From: Tenacibaculum sp. SZ-18
Lineage (GTDB): Bacteria; Bacteroidota; Bacteroidia; Flavobacteriales; Flavobacteriaceae
Length of the DNA stretch: 64,000 nucleotides
Direction: 5' to 3'
Assembly: GCF_002813915.1 (NCBI RefSeq)
Contig: NZ_CP019335.1
Span: 1,719,777 to 1,783,776 of the forward strand
The notes beneath the pieces are model-generated. The model was given only the letters and a program-made list of their open reading frames with translations. It was not told where the DNA came from and ran no database searches. Positions 1 to 7,523 of the stretch are shown one piece after another; position 1 is the stretch's first letter; each line of letters begins with the position of its first letter. Position numbers and translations under genes: made by a program.

Positions 1-2
1 CT

Positions 3-194
3 GGATATGGTAAAGTAACTAAAATTGCTAATTTAACTGGTGAGTATATCGTATCTGTGCCAACACCAGCAATTGGTAGTTACTTACAAAAGTTTACTGC
101 ATACATGGACATTAATGATGAATGGAAAGGTACAGGTGGATTCACTTACGGAAATCAAAAAATAACTGATGTTCCAGTAACATCAGAACAATAA
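3..194 (+). CDS. C-terminal end of an unidentified protein (5' truncated)
   Basis: An open frame runs in from the left edge of the window and ends at TAA (192-194), giving 63 residues that finish in ITDVPVTSEQ. The fragment has glycine and threonine spread through it and no recognisable motif, which would fit the end of a small beta-rich protein. It reads towards the LytTR regulator on the other strand and is followed at once by a strong hairpin terminator, which supports it being a real gene end. The family cannot be assigned from this fragment. Confidence 0.6.
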   Translation, partial: GYGKVTKIANLTGEYIVSVPTPAIGSYLQKFTAYMDINDEWKGTGGFTYGNQKITDVPVTSEQ

Positions 195-222
195 AATAAA
201 AGCTTTAGGGGATTATAGCGAT

Positions 223-262
223 AAAGGTAGCACGAGTGAGTATAATGACTGCTACCTTTTTT
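223..262 (+). terminator. Hairpin terminator between convergent genes
   Basis: The arms AAAGGTAGCA (223-232) and TGCTACCTTT (250-259) form a perfect stem followed by a T run. It ends the gene entering from the left. It can also serve the LytTR gene on the other strand, whose stop codon touches it. Confidence 0.8.
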
Positions 263-1004
263 ATCTAAAAATAGTATTATCTCTAACGAATGCGTTCTTG
301 TATCTCTCACTAAAAGGAATCTTCTCTAAGTTATTTAAAATAATTAAGTTGTCTTCAAGATAAATTTCTTTAATGCTTTTCATATTCACCAAGTAATTTC
401 TATGTACTTGTCTAAAATTATCATTATTGAGTATTTCTTTTAACCGTACTAATGATAATTTCACTAAATATCTACTTTCTCCACATTGTAAGTTACAGTA
501 TTTTTCTTTTACATCTACATAATCTATGGAATCTACATCAACTTTAACAACACTTCGCTTGTGTTTTATAAATAAAAACTTTGGACTTAAAACAGCATTT
601 TCATCATCATAACTAATACTGTTATTTTGGTCATAACATGATTCTATAGCCAATTCTAGGGTGTACAGTAACTCTAATTTATTGAATGGTTTTAATAGAT
701 ATACAAGTGGATTCGTTAATTTTGCTTCTTCAAAAAGTGCTCGGCTTTGCATACTTGTAAGGAATAAAAAAGGAACATCAACTCCTTCTTTATTTATTCT
801 TTGAGCGAAAGTAATCCCCTCTGGTTTTCCATCAATCATAATATCAAGAATGACCAAATCAAAAAATCTATTTTTTATTTCTTTTTCCGCCTCACTGATA
901 TTACGAACTCTAATTACCTCATATTCATTTTCTTCAAGAAATGAAACGATTTCTTTTGCTTCTTCATCTAAATCTTCTAATAAAAGTAATCGAAGGTTTT
1001 TCAT
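261..1004 (-). CDS. LytTR-family response regulator
   Basis: A 247-residue DNA-binding response regulator. Residues 1-120 form a CheY-like receiver with the acidic pocket (E10, D11), phospho-acceptor D54 in LVILDIM, T83 and K105 in LLKPFN. Residues from about 145 to the end form a LytTR domain, including VDSIDYVDVKEKYC and the FRQVHRNYLVN segment typical of the family. LytTR regulators such as AgrA and ComE usually act downstream of peptide-sensing kinases. The gene lies 46 bp after the (interrupted) TPR-kinase and probably shares its transcript with that kinase and the small GG-leader peptide gene. The domain call is certain; the regulated genes are not known. Confidence 0.93.
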   Translation of the reverse strand: MKNLRLLLLEDLDEEAKEIVSFLEENEYEVIRVRNISEAEKEIKNRFFDLVILDIMIDGKPEGITFAQRINKEGVDVPFLFLTSMQSRALFEEAKLTNPLVYLLKPFNKLELLYTLELAIESCYDQNNSISYDDENAVLSPKFLFIKHKRSVVKVDVDSIDYVDVKEKYCNLQCGESRYLVKLSLVRLKEILNNDNFRQVHRNYLVNMKSIKEIYLEDNLIILNNLEKIPFSERYKNAFVRDNTIFR

Positions 1005-1050
1005 CTATAGTTGGTTTGATACAGTAAATATATAAAAAAAGTAGTGACAC

Positions 1051-2760
1051 CTACTCTACACTTCTAAGTAATTGTATCGTAACTTTTGTTCCTTTTCCTT
1101 CTTCACTATCAAAGGTTATAATTCCATCGTTTTTTTTAACTAAAGTCTGGCATAAAATAAGTCCCAATCCTACACCTCAAGAACGGTTAATTTTATCAAT
1201 ACTAACATCTTTTAAACGATTAATTTTAGCTAATCTCTCAGCTGTTATTCCAATTCCTGTATCTTGAATTGAAACATATGCGTAATTCTCGGAATCAACC
1301 CCCATTTCAATGGAAATCTCTCCTTCTCCGTTCATATATTTTACAGAGTTATCTAGTAGGTTTCGAAGAACGATTTTTAATGATTCTCTATCAACTTTAA
1401 TTAAAGAGTTTTTAATATAATTGGTTTTTATTTTAACGTCGTTTGCTTCAATTAAATTTTCATAATCATACAAAACGTGCTCAACTATTGGCTTAAATGG
1501 ATATTCCTTTTGATCAAAAACCATTTGATTATTTTGTTCTAATGACCAGTGCAGTAAATTATTTAATAAATGACTAGTGCTTTCGGTAACCGTAATAGCA
1601 GAATTATTAGCTTCTTTAATTCCTTCTAAATTATTATCATCAATATATTTTTTAAGTTGTAAATGCTGGTGTTTGATTGTATTCATCGGTGAACGCAAAT
1701 CATGAGAAACTTCCGCTAATAGGTAGTTTTTAGTCTTATCAGCAAATGATAAATCTTCTTTCTGTTTTGTTATTAATGAGTTTTTCTCCTTTAATTTATT
1801 GTAATAAAAAGCCCAAAACCCAAGAAAAACTAATAAACCAGAAGCTCCGAAAATTAAACCTTTCTGCACCACTTTATGAGCTTCTATTTTCTCTTCTTGA
1901 ATCTTTATTTCATTTTCTTTTTGCGTAAATAAAATCTCTTTATCTCTATTAGCAAGATCAATAATTTTATCTCTATTCCATATAGAATCTTTCAATTGGA
2001 CATATTCTATGTAATAATTAACACTTTCTTTATAACCTTTTCGGTTACGTTCAATAACAGCCATGTTTTGCGTCGTAAATTTTTTTAGTTCTACATCTGA
2101 AAACATTTGAGCTAAATCATAAGCTTCTTTAAATAAAGGAATTGCATCATCATCTAGATATTCATTGTAATATATATTGGCTAAGTCCATTTTTGTTCTA
2201 ATCAAAGAAGACGTATCATTCTTTTTAATTAGGGAAAGCTCTTTTTCGAAATATTCTTCTGCCTTCTCATAATTCTTCTTATGAATAAAACATAAACCAA
2301 TATTATGGAATGCATTTTTCTTAAATTCTCTATTTGTATTTCCACTTTCAGCCTCCCATTTTGTATAATAACTAAGAGCTTCATTGTATTGTTTAAGAGA
2401 TAAACAAACTTGACCTAGTTTAAGGTTTTTGAGATTATTTATTATGTTATCACTACTATCAATTTTGGCAAAATTTGTTTTTGCTTGTTTTAAAAGATCC
2501 TTTTGAAATGCACTTACACCTTTTATATAATTAACAAAATTTCGTTCTTCGATAGATTTTGATTCACTTAGTGCTACACTACTGTAGACATAACAAGAAT
2601 CAAACTGATTGTTTTTATAAAACGTAAGAGCCTTATAAAGGCTCTCCGTTTTTGATTCATTACAAATAGATTTCCCTATTTCGTAAATTATATCTTTATT
2701 TTTTTGAGAATATAAGACACTTGAACCTAGTAAAAGAAAAACAAAGACAGTTCTTAACAT
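1051..2760 (-). pseudogene. TPR-sensor histidine kinase interrupted by an in-frame TGA (copy A)
   Basis: A paralogue of the intact kinase at 4367-6073. It has a signal peptide, TPR-like helices (about 40-260), one membrane helix (about 300-318), an H-box SHDLRSPMNTI, an N-box RNLLDNSVKYMN and a G1 box DTGIGI. After 527 residues a TGA (1177-1179) replaces the GAA codon of the paralogue, directly before the G2 box. Beyond it the frame stays open for 41 codons (GVGLGLILCQ onwards) to TAG at 1051-1053. The ATP-lid half of the domain is therefore lost unless the stop is read through, so the gene is probably inactive or partly active. Its 3' third is almost identical to that of the paralogue, which suggests recent duplication or gene conversion. 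It starts 1 nt after the stop codon of the upstream peptide gene, so translation is probably coupled. Confidence 0.82.
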
Positions 2761-2761
2761 A

Positions 2762-2908
2762 CTAGGCTGTAGGCTTAACTAGTTTTGCAGGAACAGTTAC
2801 TGTACCTCTATCTGTTTCCGGACCGCCTTCTAATTGTAGTGCTTCCTTTTTTTTAATTACAAACTTTGATAAGTGTAACTCTTTCTTGTTTTGTTTTTTT
2901 GTTTTCAA
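2762..2908 (-). CDS. Small GG-leader peptide, candidate RiPP precursor or peptide pheromone
   Basis: A 48-codon frame opens at TTG (2906-2908) and ends with TAG (2762-2764), 1 nt before the kinase start. An in-frame stop lies seven codons upstream and there is no ATG between, so TTG is the only plausible start. The first 29 residues form a lysine-rich leader (ELHLSKFVIKKKEALQLEGG) of the Bacteroidota double-glycine type. The remainder, PETDRGTVTVPAKLVKPTA, would be released by cleavage after GG. It has no Cys but four Thr. The same PETDRGTVT string ends the 164-residue protein in the duplicated locus at 6085-6579. Neighbours are a TPR-kinase, a LytTR regulator and, divergently, the remains of a C39 ABC exporter, the partner set of a secreted signal peptide. 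Function is inferred and I do not recognise the family. Confidence 0.62.
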   Translation of the reverse strand: MKTKKQNKKELHLSKFVIKKKEALQLEGGPETDRGTVTVPAKLVKPTA

Positions 2909-2970
2909 GTGTCTGTTAAATTTAAATTATGCTCTGTGATTATTTAATAATGTAACAATTTAGTTTTTTA

Positions 2971-2986
2971 TTTGATAATTATCAAA
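2971..2986. promoter_or_regulatory. 16-bp perfect palindrome between divergent peptide operon and exporter relic
   Basis: The sequence TTTGATAATTATCAAA is a perfect palindrome in the 110-bp gap between the GG-peptide start (2908, minus) and the exporter remnant start (3019, plus). The position suits an operator that controls both directions. It is AT-only apart from one G:C pair per arm, so chance is possible. Confidence 0.35.
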
Positions 2987-3018
2987 ATACTTAACATTGA
3001 ATTAATGATCTTCACAGA

Positions 3019-4308
3019 ATGAAATTAAAACAGCTAAAAAAATATACTTAGTCTCCCTACTTTCAGGCAACGTAATCAAAAGGATTGCGGCCCTAGTAGT
3101 TTAAAAATTATTTTAAAATATTACCGGAAAGGAACTTCAATTGAATATATCCGTTAACTCTCTGAAGAACAAGCAAAGGCGATTGAACTTATTTTAGGAA
3201 TGAAAGAAATTAAACAGAACAATGCGGAATTATTAATACGATGGGAATGGGAATATTTACAAGCTAAAATATTTAAAATAGATGTTAAAAACTTAAGCTT
3301 ACAAAACTATTAAGAAGCAGGAGCAAAATTAATTAGCAATATTAGAGATATTTCATTGACTTTATACGCAGCCACACTAACTATAAACGGAGTAATCTCT
3401 TTAGGTGCCCTAATTACGATACAATATATAATTGGACAATTAAGTAGCTTTATTTTAATTTATCGATTTTATTAATAGTGCACAAGACGCTCTAATTAGT
3501 TTTGAGCGTATAAAAGATGTTCATATTTTACCTGAGGAAGAAGATAATGTACAAATATCCGATATACAAAGATTTAATACAATTCGTGTTAAGAATTTAT
3601 CCTTTAGATATAGAGGAACTCCAGAACCTGTACTAAAAAATATTGATTTAGAAATACCAGTTGGAAAACAAACTGCAATAGTAGGATTAAGTGGAAGTGG
3701 AAAAAGTACTTTGTTTAAAATTCTATTGAAACATTATGATACATATGAAGGTAGTGTGTTACTAGGTAATCAAAATTTACATAATATCTCTGCATCAGCT
3801 TGGCGTTCAATTTCTGGAGCCGTATTACAAGATGGTGTTATTTTTGATGGTACAATAGCTAAAAATATTACGCTGGGTTCTTCTGTAAGTGATAAAGAGA
3901 AACTTCGACATGTTAGCGAAATAACTAATTGTTTTGATTTTATTTCAAAATTTCCTTTAGGATTTAATACTATCATTGGAGGAAGAATTGGACTGCAGTT
4001 AAGTGCCGGTGAAATGCAGCGAATTTTGATAGCTCGAGCTTTATATAAAGATCCTGATTTTTTTTTTAGATGAAGCTTCATCAGACCTTGATTCTGTTAA
4101 TGAAAAGGCTATAATGACCAAACTTGAAAATTATTTACAAAACAAAACTGTAATTGCTATTGCGAATAGATTAAGTACAATAAAACATATGGATCAAATT
4201 GTTGTTATGAACGATGGTAAGATTATTGAAAAAGGAAATCATCAAGAGTTAATGAAATTAAAAGGACATTATTATACTTTGGTTCAAAATCAATTATTAA
4301 ATACCTAA
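3019..4308 (+). pseudogene. Decayed C39-peptidase ABC exporter (bacteriocin/peptide type)
   Basis: Fragments of one ABC exporter lie in order across several frames. First comes a peptidase start with NQKDCGPSSLKIILKYY (the DCGP catalytic Cys motif of C39), ending at TAA after YIR. A large deletion follows. Then comes the end of the membrane domain (LGMKEIKQNN, RWEWEYLQAK, INGVISLGAL, QYIIGQLSS), with further stops and frameshifts. The nucleotide-binding domain follows with Walker A GLSGSGKST, signature LSAGEMQRILIARAL and Walker B FFFLDEASS. The latter is broken by a missing T in a 10-T run (4058-4067); the rest continues in the new frame to NQLLNT at 4308. The layout matches the intact LanT-like exporter at 43013-45247. 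This gene is dead. It lies divergent to the GG-peptide and was probably its exporter. Confidence 0.88.
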
Positions 4309-4366
4309 TCATTCACTTTCAATTGAAAAATAAACAACTAAATTTGAAAATTATACAAATTATTTA

Positions 4367-6073
4367 TTAATTAAAAATTGGTAATTGTATCGTAACTTTT
4401 GTTCCTTTTCCTTCTTCACTATCAAAGGTTATAATGCCATCGTTTTTTTTAACTAAAGTCTGACATAAAATAAGTCCCAATCCTACACCTTCAGAACGGT
4501 TGATTTTATCAATACTTACATCTTTCAAGCGATTAATTTTAGCTAATCTCTCAGCTGTTATTCCAATTCCTGTATCTTGAATTGAAACATATGCGTAATT
4601 CTCGGAATCAACCCCCATTTCAATGGAAATTTCTCCTTTCCCGTTCATATATTTTACAGAGTTATCTAAAAGGTTTCGAAGAACGATTTTTAATGATTCT
4701 CTATCGGCTTTAATTAAAGAGTTTTTAATATAATTGGTTTTTATTTTAACGTCGTTTGCTTCAATTAAATTTTCATAATCATACAAAACGTGTTCAACTA
4801 TTGGCTTAAAAGGATATTCCTTTTTCTCAAAAACCATTTGATTGTTTTGTTCGAGAGACCAATGCAATACATTATTCAGTAAATGACTCGTACTTTCTGT
4901 AACAGTAATTGCAGAATTATTAGCTTCTTTAATTCCTTCTAAATTATTATCAGCAATATGTTTTTTAAGTTGTAAGTGCTGATGTTTGATTGTATTCATT
5001 GGTGAACGCAAATCGTGAGAAACAACTGAGAATAGGTAGTTTTTAGTCTTATTAGCAATTGCTAAATCTTCTTTCTGCTGCGTAATTAAAGAGTTTTGTT
5101 TTTGAAGTTTTTTATAGAAAAATCCTAACAAAGCAAGAAAAATTAATAATCCTGAAGCTCCAAAAATTAATGCACGTTGCACTACTTTTTGAGTCTTAAG
5201 TTTCTCATCTTGAATTGCTATTTCATTTTCTTTTTGAGCGACAGCAAACTGTTTGTCTTTTTCGGTAAGCTCCCAAATCTTATCTTTATTGAATAATGAG
5301 TCTTTCCATCTGATAAACTCACGGTAATATTCTACGCTCTCTTTATACTTTTTTCTATTTCGTTCGACCACTGCCATATTCAGTGAAGAATTTTGTTTAA
5401 GCTCGACATCAGAATAAACTTTTGCTAAGTCATAAGCTTCCTTAAACAATGGGATTGCATCATCATCTAAGTATTGATTATAATAAACATTGGCAAGAGA
5501 CATTTTAGCTTTAATAATTGCTAATGTATCTGAATTTGATATTAAAGAAAATTCTTTTTCGAAATAATCCTTTGCTTTAACATACTCTTTAAGATGTAAA
5601 TATGACAAACCTAAATTCCTATATACTGCGCTAGTTATAACTTTATTAGAACCCTGAATCTCTTTAATCCAATCTTTGTAATGCTCGACAGACTTATCAT
5701 ACCCTTTTAAACTGAAATGAACATTACCTAATAAATAGTTTTTTATTTGTTTGTAATTCTGTGATCTAGAAATACTATTGAAGCTTAGTAATGCTTTTTT
5801 GTACAGTCCCTTGGTATAAGCGCTATATCCATGAATGCAATGAAAAAAATCTTTCTCCTCTTGATCATTTGTCATCATTAAGGCTCTGTTACTATAAGTA
5901 TAGCAAGAGTCATATTGTTGACTTCTATAAAACTTAACAGCTTTACAGAAAATAGTATTATTTGAATTTATACATATTGAATCTCCCTTTCTCGTTAAAT
6001 AATTTTTTTTTTGAGCTGTGAGGGTTTCAATTGATATTAAAAGCAAAATGAAAAAAGAAGAAAGATATCTCAA
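4367..6073 (-). CDS. TPR-sensor histidine kinase (copy B, intact)
   Basis: A 568-residue membrane kinase. Residues 1-20 are a signal peptide. Residues 40-260 are TPR-like helical repeats predicted in the periplasm, for example YSAYTKGLYKKALLSF and YRNLGLSYLHLKEYVKAKDYF. A coiled-coil stretch and a membrane helix (301-319) lead to the HisKA domain with H353 in SHDLRSPMNTI, then the ATPase with N-box RNLLDNSVKYMN, G1 DTGIGI and G2 GVGLGL. It follows the 164-residue protein gene by 11 bp and has no regulator of its own nearby; the LytTR protein at 261-1004 is the obvious candidate partner. The 3' third is almost identical to copy A at 1051-2760. TPR sensors commonly bind peptides or proteins, so a peptide ligand is a reasonable inference. 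Confidence 0.9.
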   Translation of the reverse strand: MRYLSSFFILLLISIETLTAQKKNYLTRKGDSICINSNNTIFCKAVKFYRSQQYDSCYTYSNRALMMTNDQEEKDFFHCIHGYSAYTKGLYKKALLSFNSISRSQNYKQIKNYLLGNVHFSLKGYDKSVEHYKDWIKEIQGSNKVITSAVYRNLGLSYLHLKEYVKAKDYFEKEFSLISNSDTLAIIKAKMSLANVYYNQYLDDDAIPLFKEAYDLAKVYSDVELKQNSSLNMAVVERNRKKYKESVEYYREFIRWKDSLFNKDKIWELTEKDKQFAVAQKENEIAIQDEKLKTQKVVQRALIFGASGLLIFLALLGFFYKKLQKQNSLITQQKEDLAIANKTKNYLFSVVSHDLRSPMNTIKHQHLQLKKHIADNNLEGIKEANNSAITVTESTSHLLNNVLHWSLEQNNQMVFEKKEYPFKPIVEHVLYDYENLIEANDVKIKTNYIKNSLIKADRESLKIVLRNLLDNSVKYMNGKGEISIEMGVDSENYAYVSIQDTGIGITAERLAKINRLKDVSIDKINRSEGVGLGLILCQTLVKKNDGIITFDSEEGKGTKVTIQLPIFN

Positions 6074-6084
6074 TTTCTTTAAGA

Positions 6085-6579
6085 TTAAATTGTTGGTGGT
6101 GGTGTAGAAGGTGTAGTTACAGTACCTCTATCTGTTTCTGGATCTTCATCTTCATCTCTCACCCAAACAACATCAGCTGAAGGTTGACCTTGTTGAACTT
6201 CGTAAGTAAATTGAATGTAATATAAATCGAATTGAGTTACTTGTTCAGTACAATTAAACTCTACGTGAAATTCTCTACCTTGTTTCGTTTCAAAATTACC
6301 ATCCTTGTTTAACATTTCAACAGAGTTTATACCATAATAGTTCAAATAAATCTCATTACCTTGAAGTTGCAAACCTGAGGTGTTAGTAACTTTATTTAAT
6401 GGGTTATTAGGTAAGTATGCCAAAACTGTCACAGTGTAGGGAGTACTATTTGCACCTTCACTATCTGAAATATTAACTAATGGACCCTTAGGTTTATTTG
6501 CGGCTGGAATATTTATATCAAATTTAAAGAATTGTTTTAATGTTAATGTTACTCCATTAACAGTTACAGGATTACCCAT
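6085..6579 (-). CDS. Unidentified 164-residue protein with peptide-like C-terminus
   Basis: A soluble, beta-rich looking protein with no signal peptide. I do not recognise its fold. Its last 20 or so residues are acidic, then Thr/Pro-rich, and carry PETDRGTVTTP, which matches the mature part of the GG-leader peptide at 2762-2908 (PETDRGTVTVP). Both genes sit directly upstream of a copy of the TPR-kinase, so the two loci are duplicates in which the kinase partner either gained a globular N-terminus or lost it in the other copy. It could be a carrier, an immunity or decoy protein, or a non-classical secreted ligand. The start ATG at 6577-6579 gives the only reasonable beginning. Confidence 0.7.
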   Translation of the reverse strand: MGNPVTVNGVTLTLKQFFKFDINIPAANKPKGPLVNISDSEGANSTPYTVTVLAYLPNNPLNKVTNTSGLQLQGNEIYLNYYGINSVEMLNKDGNFETKQGREFHVEFNCTEQVTQFDLYYIQFTYEVQQGQPSADVVWVRDEDEDPETDRGTVTTPSTPPPTI

Positions 6580-6624
6580 AGTTTTATAGTTAAATTTAGT
6601 TTGATTAAATGTACAACAAAATTT

Positions 6625-6668
6625 ATAAGAATAAAAATATACCCTTGAAGATTACTCTCCAAGGGTAT
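6625..6668 (-). terminator. Hairpin terminator after the 240-residue membrane protein
   Basis: The perfect arms ATACCCTTG (6639-6647) and CAAGGGTAT (6660-6668) enclose a 12-nt loop. Read on the minus strand, the stem is followed by a T-rich stretch. It separates the gene ending at 6719 from the 164-residue protein gene. Confidence 0.72.
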
Positions 6669-6718
6669 GATCTAACCTAAGCATTCAGTTATTGGTTATT
6701 CCAATAATGTAGGGAATA

Positions 6719-7441
6719 CTACTGAATCTTGTCATGCTCACTTTGCCATGAATATTCTGTAAAATTTTTTCCTAATGAGACACCAAAGAAAAGAGCCATT
6801 CCAATAACACCTTTTAAAAAGAAAAGAAAAACAATAAAGAAATGTGCTACTGTACCTTCCACACCAAAAAATAATTGATGGCAAAGAGCAGTTAATAATA
6901 TTGTGGTAAGTAATAAAGTAAATGCAAAGTTATCAAAAGTACGTACTGGCCAATATTTAATTTTTCTAGTAGCATTAATATCATTTCCCCATTTATCTAT
7001 TAGATAATATAAGTTATTACCAATTGGTGCGAATAATAATGGATCATCTGCTTTTTTCAATTTAAATAAAATGGAAGGAGCGATAATCTTATAACCTTGA
7101 ATTTCTATATCGTGATTTCGCTCAAGCTCGTTAATTTTACTAATCGTTTCGCTTGGATAATCTCCTTTAAAGAAAGATGTGTCCAAAAACTTTAATCGAT
7201 ATTGCATGCAAATATTCCTTATTTGAGAAATATGAAATATCCTATTATTGTCGATTTTTTCTAAATCGAACTTATTAACCTTATTCGTAGAATTTGATGT
7301 TTGAAGAGTATTTTCAATACGATTATGCTTATCATCAACTTCTTTTAAAAGTTCATTCACCCAATTTATAACACTCTTGCCTCTTAATTCTTTCGCCCTA
7401 TTTTTTACTAGTTCTTCCTGAAGATTTGCTGCACCTAACAT
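6719..7441 (-). CDS. Unidentified membrane protein with C-terminal helix pair
   Basis: I start this gene at the ATG at 7441 (MLGAANLQEE), giving 240 residues. An earlier in-frame ATG at 7504 would add a hydrophobic, unconvincing 21 residues. Residues 1-165 are soluble and rich in charged helices (ELVKNRAKELRGKSVINWVNE). Two hydrophobic segments near the C-terminus (FAFTLLLTTILLTALCHQLF and a following stretch FFIVFLFFLKGVIGMALFFG) form a membrane hairpin. No family is recognised. The gene is single, ended by its own hairpin terminator, and lies just downstream of the TonB-receptor operon on the same strand with 82 bp between. Confidence 0.72.
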   Translation of the reverse strand: MLGAANLQEELVKNRAKELRGKSVINWVNELLKEVDDKHNRIENTLQTSNSTNKVNKFDLEKIDNNRIFHISQIRNICMQYRLKFLDTSFFKGDYPSETISKINELERNHDIEIQGYKIIAPSILFKLKKADDPLLFAPIGNNLYYLIDKWGNDINATRKIKYWPVRTFDNFAFTLLLTTILLTALCHQLFFGVEGTVAHFFIVFLFFLKGVIGMALFFGVSLGKNFTEYSWQSEHDKIQ

Positions 7442-7523
7442 ATTAAAAGTCTTTTGTTTAAAAATACGATAAAATAGTAGCACAAAAAAAACACATTTAA
7501 ACAACTCATTATTTAGAATTATT

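Noticed and set aside
1746..1928. 60-codon frame on the plus strand inside kinase copy A
   Set aside because: It lies antisense to the conserved membrane helix and linker of the kinase and shows no signal of its own.
3770..4081. 103-codon minus-strand frame inside the exporter relic
   Set aside because: It is antisense to a clear ATPase domain with Walker A and signature motifs on the plus strand.
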